From Sipunculus nudus (taxonomy: Eukaryota > Annelida > Sipuncula > Golfingiida > Sipunculidae), in assembly GCA_026874595.1 (NCBI GenBank), contig CM049315.1:40529615-40593614 (forward strand): a stretch of DNA of 64,000 nucleotides, written 5' to 3'. Below the pieces are notes generated by a model, which was not told the DNA's origin, searched no databases, and was given only the letters and a program-made list of their open reading frames with translations. The first letter of the stretch is position 1; each line of letters begins with the position of its first letter. The position numbers were made by a program, and so were the translations under genes. This document shows, piece by piece, positions 31,582 to 44,915 of the stretch.

Positions 31582-33048
31582 ATAGGGTACGTGTGTGTTT
31601 GGGGGGGGGGGTCTTACTGCTGTTTCCAGTCCTACCCGCCGTGGCATTGCTTTTAGCCTGCTTGGCAAGTGAGCTTCATTGAGAGGGGCGGTTTATCGAT
31701 TTTGAGCTTGATTTCGTCATAATTATATGCACGGCTCGGGGATTTCTCAGGGAATACCAACATGGGGTGGTTATATCAGCAGCAAACTGCCTTAGTCAAA
31801 TGCATTTGGCACCTGAATTTAAGTCACATTCGTAATCTGGCCGGCACAGGCATTTCTTTCCTGAGCGTGTCCATTAATTGCTACACTGGTGTATAGTTTG
31901 GTTCTCTCGACTGAGGCCATGCAAGTGTTATATCTATCGTCAGATCTGGTCTGAGGGCAGTGTGGCGTTCTGAACAGTGAGCGAGATTTGTGCGCCTTGC
32001 ATAACTGATCTGCGCTTGTTGTTACATGAATAGTGGCAGATGATCCACAGGTAATTGAAGATGGAGGCCCCCCCCCCCATCCACCCTAATAAAGACGTAT
32101 TATGGCTTACCTCGCCTGTGACAAGGTGGATTCCTTCTACTGCACATTGAGGTAGCCGCTTATCAGTCTACACGTGGGCGCGGCGGTTTACACAGGGATT
32201 GTGGTGTCCTCTATCTGAGCTACGCGGGGAAACCCAGCTCATTAAATATGCACGTGCAAACAATCACGCCCTGGACAAAGGATTGAGTGGTAGTGTCACG
32301 TAATAAATATGCTCCGGTTTTAAGATCGTGGATATTATAAAACACACACGTTTATTTTTTAAATACAGCCTCATATCTGCAGACAAACCGGCATTTTTCA
32401 CAAATACATGTATGTAAATTATAATTGTGGGTGTTGGCAGGGCTCATAGTTGTGACATCCGACCCCCCGACCCACCCGACCCCCCCCCCCCCGCCCCCTC
32501 CGTTCTCGCAGACTAACATGTTTTTCCCCCGATAAACCTGTAAATTATAAAGGCTAAAATATAAACAATTTATTAAACCATATTAGGTTACTATCGATAA
32601 TCGGATGTGACAAAGGATGGTTTCACTGAAGCATGAATATTCTATATATATTTATAAAAAAAAAAACTTTCACATAAAATTTGTATAAAGCTTCTATATT
32701 TCAGGACAGCAACTGATGTCTTCTTTTTCATATTTGCTATGCTAGTTGCAATAGCATGGCCGGTTTGCAAAAGCACGGCTGAGAAATGCACATTGTCAGT
32801 GTCAGAGTTTGTACGCGCAAAATTAATTGGGCTCAATGTTCATGCACACAACCTGGTAGACATATAATTGACTGTAAATCAACAGATCCGTGATAGAGGG
32901 AAAAGGGTAAACGACAAAACCATAAATAACTTTCAACCTTTATCATCGCTACTGCTTTATCGATGATTAACCGCCTGAGAACACACTTAGGGACCTATGT
33001 GGAAGTATAATAATAAGTGTTTGTGAGGGTGCAAGAGGATCTTTGCAA

Positions 33049-33079
<31 letters not shown>

Positions 33080-34500
33080 GTTCACTTTGCCTCAGGTCTT
33101 TATGTATATAAAGTATATGACTGAATAAACGCTATATCTGATAACACACACACACACACACACCATCACACACGTACGCCCAAACACTCACACACAAAAA
33201 TATTTATAAATATAAATATATATATGTAAATAAATATAATATATATATATATATGTATATGTATATCAGAAATAGACGTGTACGTTACAATTTGTATAGC
33301 TGGATCTTGAATTTTTCTCACTTTAAATGTTAGAAATGTTAGTTTTTTTTCTATTTTGTTGCACAGATACTTATTATTTAAATTGTGATTCAAAACGAAT
33401 CACACTGCAGTATTATGTATTTCCCATTCTCTCCCTAGTGGAGACTTCACCCGGACACATAAATTTGTCTTATAGAGGCTCACACTTTAACGTCCATCTC
33501 ATGATTTATGTTAGTATATATATATTATATATCTTAAGGCTTTTCTCAATAGTGATAATGCTGACTTAGCCCGCTTGCCTGCTCTTGAACATTGTTATGA
33601 CAGATGCAAATTAACACATATCTGCATAAAAATATCGTTTTTCCTCGATTATTATGGACAAATATTGATCTTTTTTTAATATCACATCAGATAATAGTAA
33701 AACATCTATCTTAGCCTTATGATGCCAGGTCCCTATATCGGTCTCGTGGGTATGTATCAGGGTTCGCTCAACAAAAACTGGCTCTCATGACCCGAACACT
33801 ACAGACCACCGTAACGCTGAGTGCGCATGCTCGTGGGAATACTGACCTTTCAATCAACAGTAAAAGTCAGAGAGGCATTTTAGTTTTTAAGAAGGAAATG
33901 AAAAGAAAATTACATATTAAACACAAAATGTCAGATGTTAAGCGAGTTGTAGGAAGAAAAGAAACCATTTTCTGCGGTCTTGAATTATTATTTTAAAACT
34001 GATTTCAAAATGACGATTTTTACAATGTTGTGATCGTGTACCACATTCTCCCTATTAATATACATCATCTGGAGTATATACCAATTCCCACACTACTAAA
34101 ATGGCCTTAACCTTGGCGCTCAGATTCTGTCCTATCGGATAATAAGGTGCTGCCGTCTTGAGGTCAGAACAGGTACTAGTATGGTACTCAACTATGTATT
34201 GAGACACCCCTGCAGGCAGATTCGACGAAGTTGGTACGGAGTTACAAAACGTGTCTACACCGCTTTTCTCGCCTTATATGATTAAAAAATTATGCACGTA
34301 TTCCAACTAATGCTTCAACATATAAATATCATATAACCTTACATCGTTACTAATCATATACTCGAGATGATGTATAAAAAGTTGTAATTTAACGTTTATA
34401 GCATTTTCTTTTGCTGAGATATGATTCAATAAAAAAAAAAAAAACCTACCTGTGTGAGCGTAGATGCAGAATGAGATTCGGTTACTAAAGTTGGAGCCTG
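30198..34500. other. Non-coding stretch with many microsatellites
   Basis: Contains AT tracts at 30,917-30,992, 31,014-31,058 and 31,533-31,579, poly-C tracts near 31,214, 32,068 and 32,470, poly-T near 33,053 and a CA tract at 33,143-33,164. No exon with both splice signals and recognisable protein sequence was found. Confidence 0.5.
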
Positions 34501-34520
34501 TTATACATATATATATGAAT

Positions 34521-34690
34521 GGAGCCTGGTCAGTCGAGGGAAGAAACGCTCGGTTCTTTTTGCTGGCGACCAGGGTTCGATCCCCGGCGGTTTTCTCCGG
34601 TTATTCCGGATCCATCCATCTAGCTCTATTGACACTACCGAATGCCGCCATTTGAGCCGCTCAGAGTGCCTTGCATCAATCATAAAAAAC
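34521..34690 (+). mobile_element. tRNA-derived SINE-like element
   Basis: GGTTCGATCC at 34,574-34,583 is a consensus RNA polymerase III B box. A possible A box (AGCCTGGTCAGTCG) lies about 45 bases before it. The downstream body is GC-richer than its surroundings and ends near an A-rich stretch (ATAAAAAACT). It cannot fold into a full tRNA cloverleaf by eye, so a SINE is likelier than a tRNA gene. Confidence 0.5.
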
Positions 34691-37330
34691 TATTAGGAAA
34701 ATCCAAGTTAAAATAATTATATATATTTTATATAATGTATAAGACCGTCTGCGTTTGATACATAATTTTATGTATAAAGTAGATTCGTGAATTATAAACC
34801 AAGAGTCTCCTAGCAGGAGACGGAGAACTAGCATAACTTTTATGTGGTCATGGAGTAAAAAAAAATAAAGAAATTAAAAACGTGAATCACAAAATTACGG
34901 GGGCTGATTTAGGAAACAGAAAAAGAATAATGTCGAAATGTTTGTCATTTTATTATGGGACGGCCTGATCAGGTGGTACCTTTTTTATCAATAGGGTCCT
35001 TGGTCCATAGTACTTTCACGATAAAGAATATATTAAAAAATAAAATATTTTTGATAATAGATTCATAGTCGTTATGGGACATTGTAGCAATGACACATTG
35101 AATAATACAGAAATAAATTAGAAATCTACATTCTAAGGGGAATGCAAGCCCCGATTTGGTGGGTGGGATGGGGGGCTATTGTGTAATGCTGCCAAAACCG
35201 TGTTAACGTTCACTTATTTCACTTATTCCTGTGTCATTCGTGCATAATTGACTATGCATTTTTGAACATTCTTTGATATCCTTCCTGACTCTTACTTTAT
35301 AGCCATTCTCGAAAAAGCCCTGAAAATGTCATGAGATTAAGTTCAAGATTGCGTGAGTTATGTTGTGAACAAACACACACACATACACACACACACACAC
35401 ACATATACAAAGGGGATAAACGTATTCCCTCTTGCCGGAGACAAAGAATGATTAATTCTAATAGCAATTGCGAGTAAAGGGTGAAAGATTTTAACTGTAC
35501 CGACTTTTAACTGTACCGATAGAAATAAAGTAATCGGTTTCCACTTGTTAACGGCAAATTAGGGCTCTCTGAATATATATATATATATATAGGTATGGGT
35601 GTTCCTGCCCAAAGAAGCTTCCGATAAAAGCAGCATTTACACGAATTATTAACACCATAAGTTTCAGGGAATTCCAGAGGAGAACTTTTGGAATATGTTA
35701 AGAAGTTCTTCTTTTTTCACTTTCGATTAAATAACATGATCTCCTGCTTTTTAAGGTGAGAAGATGCAATCTTTTTGAAAAAAAATCATAACAGAAAATG
35801 TGCATGTGAAAGGTTCATGTCTTTTTAAGGGGGGTTCCCATAGACTGGTACCTCCTGCTATTAGGACTCCCAGTTTTAAGCCTTGCATACGCTCTTTACA
35901 CTGCGCTTTAACTATAGGCCTACTCCCTGTTATGACCTCGTATCCTGAATTGCTACACCAGAGGGGAGCACTGTATTTTTATCCAATCAGATGAGACCTT
36001 GTGCTGGAAGACCCAGCCAATCGAGGAATACACGGAGCCAATCATGTTCATTTCGTTTTGAGTGACAGCTTATCGCCCCGGTAACCGTCTCAACAGGCCA
36101 CAGGCTCAGAGAGAATTGCCCCAGACGTGGTTTGATTAGGGCCTGGGGCACATAAGATGCCCTGCCGGTGAGTTGGAATTTAAACGAAACGTAACAACAA
36201 AGGCTGCGTGCACACCTCGCTGGCTGGTTTCAGTTCTGCAGACAACAGATACATAGCAACGCTAACACATTCATAATGTCATAATCGAATCGGTCGATGA
36301 TGCGAGAATACAGAGGGAGCAATTAAAATTCGACCGTAAAATCTTCAAGCGGCGCTTGAAGCGCAGCTATGGGCGGAGCCAGGATGCCTGTCCAGTGTTT
36401 GTTTATTGGCATCTGGCTGGCTGCTTGTCACATCATACGCACGTTTTTTTTTTCAGCGGACAACGAAACGCCATCTGGTGTTTAAATATAAAATAAACAG
36501 TCAAAGCTGGCAGCGTGAAAATCAGTTGCTTCTTTAGAAGCGCAAGATTTCCGCTGCCTCGGGAACGTAAGCCTTGAATGATTGGCGGAAAAATATAATG
36601 AAGGAAACCCGCCACTTCCGGTATCTCTACGGTGAATAAGCAGTGGTTTGTGGGTATTCTGCTAACAAAAGAGGCTAATGATTAAAGATTAATGGGTCAG
36701 CTTTATACCTTGATCCCCGTATGCTTATATGACTCCATATCCCCTTGTTTATGAAAACACCAGCAAATATGTGACATGTTGTTCCTAAATGTTTGAATAT
36801 TCATGAACATTCATGACAATCTCTTCGCATGACCTCTCGGGTGTTTATGTCAGCTTTCATACCTTGTTGTAAATAAGAACATAAGTGGAAGCGGCCAAGT
36901 AGGATGATTGAAAAATTGTATTATTTAGAGGTGATTGTAGCATAATTTAGATTGATGTGAAGTCAAACTGAGGAAACCATGTTCAATTAATGGGAAGGCT
37001 AATTAGATAGGTGAAAGGGGAATGGACCCAGTAATGCTTTTCAATTCGCTCACCAAGGGAACACGTTGTGTCAAGTGCCTGTGCCCTGGTGTTTCTGCTC
37101 GGAGAACATTGCCATACATGCAGCGGTTACCGGAAAAGATGTCTTGGACGACAGATAACCGCTGTATTAGCAGAGTACTGTCCTAGGTATCCACGGCAGT
37201 TTCCTCTCTAATAACTATGATTGTAAAGCCCGCTATAATTCACCAAAATTTCCATAATTTGTGTGATTCTGGCTTACTCTGCATTTATTTTAATGGAATC
37301 TTGGTATTCCGGGGAAAAAATGTTACCCTC
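34691..37330. other. Non-coding, upstream of the lipoxygenase exon
   Basis: Contains a CA microsatellite (35,372-35,403), a short AT tract (35,573-35,591) and two CCAAT motifs near 36,016 and 36,038. No exon was recognised; a transcription start for the lipoxygenase gene could not be placed. Confidence 0.4.
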
Positions 37331-37334
37331 AGAA

Positions 37335-37575
37335 GTCTTTATTGAACGTGTTTGGATCATTTTGACGGACCCCACAGATGTTATGAACACGTGAATATAA
37401 ACAAAACGAATAGCCTATGTTCAGTGGGATCAGCATGGCCTAGCCTTTTTTTACACGAGGTCACTAGAACTTTAAGTTAATAGATACCGGAATATGCCCC
37501 TTTACATATCGGCACGGAAATCAGTAATTATATATTACCTTTTAATCCGTCTTATCATTTACCATAAGATTTGGA
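37335..37575 (+). repeat. Third, partial copy of the duplicated sequence A/B
   Basis: Aligns with 27,925-28,130: TTGAACGTGTTTGGATCATT, GGACCCCACA, GTGGGATCAGC, TTAATAGATACC and ATGCCCCTTTACA follow in the same order. This makes part of the 13-28 kb duplication a dispersed repeat. Confidence 0.55.
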
Positions 37576-37890
37576 TCTGTCCGTTTAGTAACCGGAATTG
37601 ACCAGAAATGGGGGTTTACCAACAATCCTGTTATAGAAACTGTTCTGGGTGAATGTGTAATACTTATAGGACAGCATTTGCAAATGAAGGTCCGTCTAAC
37701 CGAGAACATATGGAACGTGGGGTACTGGGGCTGCGATGAGCGTTTAACGGCTATACTGATCCTGTTCGCATTACCATGCCAGGGGTTGCATAGTTAACTA
37801 TAACAACATACTGCGTTTGGCTAAGCCGACCTTGGTTCACACTCTCACATTGAGCGAGGGATTTGCAACGGGTACCGCAAGGTGACGAGA

Positions 37891-38358
37891 ATGGGGAAAT
37901 CTGAACGGGAAATTCAAGTGAAAACAGGTGACCAAAAGTGGGCAGGCACCGATGCTAATATCCACATAATATTTCATAATGAAAACGGGAAGTCCTCTAA
38001 AAAGATCAAACTTGACAATATACTCCGTGATGACTTTGAGCGTGGACAGACGGACACTTTTCCGTGTCCGGATATTAGTCATCTAGGAATGGTCGTGAAG
38101 CTGGAGTTATGGAGGGACAACGTCGGCGCGATGCCGGGCTGGTTCTGTGAAGTGATCAGCCTGGTGGACAAACAGACCGGACACGCACAGCATTTTCCTG
38201 TCCAGCGCTGGGTCAGGGCTCACCAGCGGTACCACATACCTGAGAACCACACGTCACTGCCTCAGCACGACCCTCGACCAGACGACCGTCTAGAGGAGCT
38301 CAACATCAAAAGGAAGTCGTACGCCATGGGTCCAAAGGCTCCTGGACTACCCGCTGAG
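37891..38358 (+). CDS. Animal lipoxygenase, first coding exon (PLAT/LH2 domain)
   Basis: ATG at 37,891 in good context (A at -3, G at +4); the frame is open upstream to a stop at 37,822 but has no earlier ATG. 156 codons end at the donor GAG|GTAAGA in phase 0. Residues about 6-100 form a PLAT (beta-barrel lipid/calcium-binding) domain: TGDQKWAGTDANI, then DDFERGQTDTF, strongly like animal 5-/8-lipoxygenases and lipoxygenases of the allene oxide synthase fusion type, and GWFCEVISL. FPVQRW (102-107) and the linker with KRKSYAMGPKAPGLP (about 140-154) correspond to the lead into the catalytic domain, which separates it from PLAT-only proteins. Lipoxygenases oxygenate polyunsaturated fatty acids; the PLAT domain helps membrane docking. 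The iron-binding catalytic part is not in this exon, and no later exon was recognised in the remaining 25 kb. Confidence 0.85.
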
Positions 38359-40704
38359 GTAAGACATAATAGATACCTCCGCTAATAGCTGTGTGTGTTT
38401 TGTACCTTAGGCATGTTTATTTATAATCTGTGGACAAGATATCTGAAAAAAAAAAACTAGACGACCTGAGATCGAACGCTTGCCGGAAGTGACTGGAAAT
38501 AAGACAGCGAAATAGATAGACAGTTACTAGGCAGACAGACAGGGAATATTTGTATCTGATCAAATGAAAAACCTCTATCATGTGGAAAACAGCAGCACAT
38601 ATGAATAAGGTCTTGCTGATTTTCAAAAGTCAAAGAGGAGTAGACAGAGAGACAGACAGAGAGACAGACAGACAGACAGACGGATAGAGAGACATTAATA
38701 GTGTTGTTATTAGTAGCCATCCTATACAGGATAATCCATTTTTGGACAGAAATAAAAATAAAGGAAGTCCAACTGAATCCTTGGCAGTTCTCCTATTCTT
38801 GAGTGCTGGAAATAAGAAAAGCACTGAAAATGAAACTTGAAGAGTTGAACGTCCAGAATGCCGAAATGCAAGCGAAGCCGCGTTCGTGTTAGACAGAGAC
38901 CCGACCTCTGGGTAAGGGAGACGTGACCTTTCATTCCTGGACAAATAGGTCGGCCTGAGGACATCTTCAAGTCTGATGATGGCTTAAATTAGGGCTGTCC
39001 TTGAAGAAAAAAGGCAGTCGGTCAGCCTGCGTCCGGGAATTATAAAATTCCAAGAAGTCCTGCCCATCACGGATTAACTGTAATGTCCCCTTGGTGTAAT
39101 GTGAAATTTAATATATTTTAAAAATTGGAATCTTTGGTTAAAAAAGGAGAGACTTTTAAGGAGTCTGAAGTGGTAAGTAATAAGATAAAAAAATTTGAGG
39201 CCCTAGTTCCGTGGTGGGTTAGGACTTGATATATAAAAATATATTCTGGCATGAGAGAGGGGTGCTGTCAAATTTTTTGGCGCCTGCCGCACGTTTGTGA
39301 ATAAAACGGTACACTTGACACGGGCGCGATGGAAATTTAAGAGGAAAGGTAGTAATCCCAAGCCGTAGTTGAGTTGTTTTGACCCCAGAGTTTGCAGTCC
39401 TAGCTGAAATAGGCATGGGACGGGCTCTTTTTTAAACCCGGAACGCCAGAAGAGGCTGGAGATTGAATGAAGGATTGGGCCATTTTTTTATCCGAAAAAC
39501 CTGGGAATTGACAATTAAAAAAAATGACAGGGACCTTCTTAGCCCGTTCCAGCTCAGGGAACGGTCATTAGAATATTGTCGGGAATCCATATTATCCTAC
39601 CTGTGGGCTGGGACGGTCCAGAAAACCGCAATTATACGGGTATCCATAAAATTGTATGTCAATTTTTGTCATTAATAAATACATATACATCTATAACGCG
39701 GACAGCTGGAGAATTCGCGGAGAATTCATCATGATGATATTATTAAATGTGAGCAAAGGTACAATTTATGTTTTGTATCATATTTCCTTAAGAACCTGTA
39801 AATTTGATATCCTGCATGGTTTTGTTACGGTTTGCACAGTAAACTGTTGAAAAAATATATAGTGTTTAGCGTTTTCGTCTGATGTAAGATCGGTAGTCAA
39901 TGTTAGCTGGTGATCCAGATTGGTGTTAGTGGCAGTCCCACATTGTTTGCGCTGGTTATTATTTCGGTAATTTAACAGTGAATAAATGTCTTTAGAGTAA
40001 TATAGTGGTAGATTTTAAATGATTTTAACGTGTAATTAAAAGTATCATTGCATATAAAATCTCTCCGTGAATTGTCCGGGAATTCCCCGCGTTTACATAT
40101 AAACGCATTTACCAGCCGTATGAAAGTTTTTGTCCGCTTTCATAATGTTTGCCGTGCCCCGGACACAAATTTAAGACGAGATGGACTAAACCCCGCCCCT
40201 GTAGGATTGTTTGGACTCTGAAGAAACGAACCCTCGCAGGAAATGCGGTGGGACGGGCTCTTTCTTATTCGATGAACGCTCGAAAAGAGTGGTGAATGAT
40301 TGAAAAAATAGGGTCATTTTCACTGTCATCTTGAATAACGGAATAAATATTTTTTTTTAAATTCATAGAGACTTGGTCATCCAATAACAGCAGAAAAAAA
40401 TGTTCTTTCAAATGTTGTGTGGTGTCCATTGTACCCTCGCCCACCGCCGGGATCCAAAGAGAAGCCTGGATTTTACTGCAAAAAAGACACAAACACCCCC
40501 CCCCCCCCAAAAAAAAACAAAAACAAAAAAACTTTTATTCATTTTATTTTTATTTTTTATTACTGGATGTAATTGAATATCATGGTTTATTTATAAAAAA
40601 ATAAGATGCAATTCATTGGATGAAAAGAGATTTTATTAAATATATTGATACATGTTTATAACAGTTTGATATTTGATTTTTTTTTAATTTATAGACAGAC
40701 AATT
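38359..40704. other. Likely lipoxygenase intron 1; repeat fragments, no exon recognised
   Basis: Includes 38,455-38,730, a repeat end with TAGACGACCTGAGATCGAAC and CTTGCCGGAAGTGACTGGAA plus a GACA tract (38,640-38,690); the same end sequence occurs at about 45,985-46,040. Poly-C/poly-A occurs at 40,495-40,530. Reading frames up to 80 codons show no recognised similarity. Confidence 0.5.
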
Positions 40705-42900
40705 TGTTACCTCAAATCTGTACTCATGGTCCAACATGCATGTATTTGGTGTTCTTAGACCCATTTTAGGGTGTATATCCATGATAACAAGATAATATTA
40801 CCTTGTTCCCACCAGCAAACATTTCAAGCCCCCAGAAAGCTGATTTCAGCTGAGGACAGTATATGGCTTATTATACACAGGCAAATAGTGTTTTGGACCA
40901 CCTCATCTCCACCAGACTCATCACACACACCTGGTTTGGCTATCATTGCAATCCATTTACACCCACTGGCTGGAATCTCAAAGCATTTGGTTCAAATCCC
41001 TCAGAAAAAAAATTAGGGCCAGTTTGAATTTCCAAATCTGGACACAGTGGACATAGTGATTTACAGAAAAAATCCATTTTTTTCCCCTCAAATCTGTACT
41101 GATTGTCCCACAAACCTGGTTTTGGTGTTATTAGGCCCAGTTTAGTGTGTATATACAGGGAAACAAGATAATATTACCCTGTTCCCACAAACAAAAATTT
41201 CATGCCCCCAGAAACCTGATTTCAGGCCAGTTTATGCTTATACACAGTCAAATAGGTTCTGGCCCCCCTCATCCCCACAAAACTCAACACACACTCCTGG
41301 TTTGGGTATCATTGCAATCCATTTACACCCACTGGCTGGCATCACCAAGCATTTGGCTCAACTCCCTCAGAAAAAAAATTAGGGCCAGTTTGAATTTCCA
41401 AATCTGGACACAGTGAACATAGTGATATACAGAGAAAATCCATTTTCCCCCCTCAAATCTGTACTGATGGTCCCACAAACCTGGTTTTGGTGTCATTAGG
41501 CCCAGTTTAGGGTGTATATACAGGGAAACAAGATAATATTACCCTGTTCCCACAAACAAAATTTTCATGCCCCCAGAAACCTGATTTCAGGCCAGTTTAT
41601 GCTTATACACAGTCAAATAGGTTCTGGCCCCCTTCATATCCACAAAACTCAACACACACTCCTGGTTTGGGTATCATTGCAATCCATTTACACCCACTGG
41701 CTGGCATCACCAAGCATTTGGCTCAACTCCCTCAGAAAAAAAATTAGGGCCAGTTTGAATTTCCAAATCTGGACACAGTGGACATAGTGATTTACAGAAA
41801 AAATCCATTTTTTCCCCTCAAATCTGTACTGATGGTCCCACAAACCTGGTTTTGGTGTCATTAGGCCCAGTTTAGTGTGTATATACAGGGAAACAAGATA
41901 ATATTACCCTGTTCCCACAAACAAAAATTTCATGCCCCCAGAAACCTGATTTCAGGCCAGTTTATGCTTATACACAGTCAAATAGGTTCTGGCCCCCCTC
42001 ATCCCCACAAAACTCAACACACACTCCTGGTTTGGGTATCATTGCAATCCATTTACACCCACTGGCTGGCATCACCAAGCATTTGGCTCAACTCCCTCAG
42101 AAAAAAAATTAGGGCCAGTTTGAATTTCCAAATCTGGACACAGTGAACATAGTGATATACAGAGAAAATCCATTTTCCCCCCTCAAATCTGTACTGATGG
42201 TCCCACAAACCTGGTTTTGGTGTCATTAGGCCCAGTTTAGGGTGTATATACAGGGAAACAAGATAATATTACCCTGTTCCCACAAACAAAAATTTCATGC
42301 CCCCAGAAACCTGATTTCAGGCCAGTTTATGCTTATACACAGTCAAATAGGTTCTGGCCCCCTTCATATCCACAAAACTCAACACACACTCCTGGTTTGG
42401 GTATCATTGCAATCCATTTACACCCACTGGCTGGCATCACCAAGCATTTGGCTCAACTCCCTCAGAAAAAAAATTAGGGCCAGTTTGAATTCCCAAATCT
42501 GGACACAGTGAAAATCCATTTTTTTTACCTCAAATCTGTAATGATGGTCCCGCAAACCTGGTTTTGGTGTCATTAGGCCCAGTTTAGGGTGTATATACAG
42601 GGAAACAAGAAAATATTTCCCTGTTCCCACAAACAAAAATTTCATGCCCCCAGAAACCTGATTTCAGGCCAGTTTATGCTTATACACAGTCAAATAGGTT
42701 TTGGCCCCCTTCATCTCCACCAGACTCTTCACAAACACCTGGCTTGGGTTTCATTGCAATCCATTCACACCCACTGGCTGGCATCTCCAAGCATATAGCT
42801 GAACTTCTTCAGAAAAAAATATAGACCACTTTAAAGTTTATCAAATCTGGTCATAGTGGTTTATGCAGAAATCAATTGTTCTGATCTCAAATCTGAAATA
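40705..42900 (+). repeat. 365-bp satellite, six units with A-B-A-B dimer structure
   Basis: Landmark GGTGTATATNCANGGNAACA recurs near 40,771, 41,147, 41,512, 41,877, 42,242 and 42,589 (spacings 376, 365, 365, 365, 347). The outer units are diverged and the inner four nearly alike. Units 2 and 4 share CCCCCCTCATCCCCAC and GAACATAGTGATATACAGAG; units 3 and 5 share CCCCCTTCATATCCAC. Unit 5 has lost about 18 bases at its end. A frame of about 89 codons recurs in every unit but cannot run through, because 365 is not a multiple of three. Confidence 0.95.
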
Positions 42901-44639
42901 GTGGTCATAGAACATTGGTTGGTTCTTGTATGATTTTATTCAATTTACAATCAATATGCAGGAAAACCTGGCATTTTATTTTACTTCAATACACCAACAA
43001 TAAACAATCTAAGGACAAGTGAACAGGCTACCATACATATCTTAGGGAAAGGAAAACAGCAAAGGTTGTTTACATTGAGGACACATGGCAACCAGGTGGT
43101 TGGCGCTGGTCTGTGAAGCTTACGAAGCAGCAATCAAAGGAAGACGATAACAACACAATAGAAGTCTTCTTCATGGGCCATCGCACACCCATAGAACACG
43201 GCTCCAACTGTCAAGTGTAATGCCCCTGCCGACATTTACTATCACATACTGCCGCCACTTATGGTCACGGCAATAGGATGTACTTTTTTATTTGAAGAAA
43301 AAACGATCCCAGATTTGACGAAACTTACAATATAAACACATAATGTGACCGAGAGTGTTAGACGCTATCGAATGCTGAAAACTAAAGGTCTTCAGCATTA
43401 AAATAACAGAATTATAGGCGTATCTTTGAATGGTCCCATGTTCTCGTTTGACAAGAAATGATGCGAGATATGACGAGATATTCAATTTTGTCACTTCAAA
43501 CTAGTCAAGTGAATCTTGAACAATAGAAAAATAAAATCTCTGGCATTCAAATGACAGAGATATAGACATTTGTTCGAATTCTCGAATATTCTCGTTTGGC
43601 GGGAGATGGTACGAGATATGGCGAGATATAAGTTATTATCTTGTTAAGTTCCCAAAACGCAACAAAATGCTGAAAACTGCTCCTCTTTAGCCGAAAGGTG
43701 ACCAAGTTATATGCATTTCTGTGAAATCTCGTAATTTCTCGTTTGACGGAAAACAGAGCGAGATTCTACGAGACTTGCAATTAACTGCATTAGTGGCAAG
43801 GGAATGCTACCTCATGCAGAAAACTAGACACTTGTAGTATAAATATTAACAGAGATAGAAGCAAAAAACTTATTATTTTCAGATTGCCAAGTTTTACCCC
43901 AAAATTTGGTTACCATGGTAACAGCAGCGCAAAGCTACATGTACGCAGGAATAAGCCGACGATCCTAGTTTCAGATAAGACAGTAAACATTGTGCCACGT
44001 TTAATATTTTTTTTGGTATTGCAGAAAAATGGTAAGTTGCAGTGTTTCCAGTACCACGCCCCCTGGTGGCTTATTTCAAAAAAATGAAAAAACAAGTTCG
44101 AGATTAATACAGAAAAACAGAAAATATGTCACTTTTAGAACCTTAGCTGTAAAACTGCCACCTCTAAATCGTTTTTAATGAAATCTCGAAAAGTCTCATT
44201 TGACGACAAATGGCACGAGATTTTGCGAGACTCCCGTTAATTTTCCATAGAGCATATTAAATGCTACACAATGCAAAAAACTAGACCTCTCTAACTTAAA
44301 AAATGAAAAATTTTGAGTGAAATTTTCGAATTTTCTGATTTTCCCCCAAAAATACGTTACGATGGTAACAATCGACCAGAAAAATTTGCTAGCACTTGGA
44401 AAGCTAACATAAAGAGGAATAAAATGAGCTACAGATTATGCGGCTACGATTATTATTGACAAAGATATGAAGAAAGTAAAAATGTTAGGTTTTTTGGTGA
44501 CCCTGACCTTGACCTTTGACCGATCATGACCAAAAACAATAGGCTCCGAGGAGAACCAATCTTACACTTAATGTATAAGTTTCAGAGCGATTGCTTAAAA
44601 ACTGTGGCCTGTAGCGCGTGTACATACAGACAAACAAAC

Positions 44640-44915
44640 AGACAGACAAACAAACAAACAAACAAACATACGCGGGTGACCAACATCCTTGCGAAAATCA
44701 AAGATTTCCGGCAAGCAACAAACAAACATACGCGGGTGAACAACATGCTTGCGAAAATCGAAGATTTCCGGCAAGCAATAAAGTTGTGACTGTGCCTCCA
44801 ACATGTATGATCATAGATGGGGCCCGGAGAGGCCGTCACGCACCGCTGCACACGCCGGCCGCCCACCGTAAGGACCCTGCCGCCACTTGCGGCGACGGCA
44901 CGTGACTTCGTGGTT
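44640..44915. repeat. CAAA tract and GC-rich module, copy 1
   Basis: (CAAA)n is followed by two copies of ACATACGCGGGTGANCAACA..TTCCGGCAAGCAA about 57 bases apart, then a GC-rich stretch (44,815-44,910). The single-unit version recurs at 48,684-48,880, so this is a duplicated module of the satellite zone. Confidence 0.75.

Noticed and set aside
34521-34690. A functional tRNA gene, because of the GGTTCGATCC B box
   Set aside because: No acceptor stem or anticodon arm could be drawn; the spacing and the long downstream body fit a SINE better.
37882-37890. An upstream non-ATG start for the lipoxygenase exon
   Set aside because: GTG is not a likely start here; the ATG nine bases further has a good context and gives the usual lipoxygenase N-terminus.
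40771-42511. Recurring ~89-codon frame in the 365-bp satellite as a coding repeat
   Set aside because: The frame is lost in the diverged edge units, cannot continue from unit to unit, and shows no protein-like conservation.
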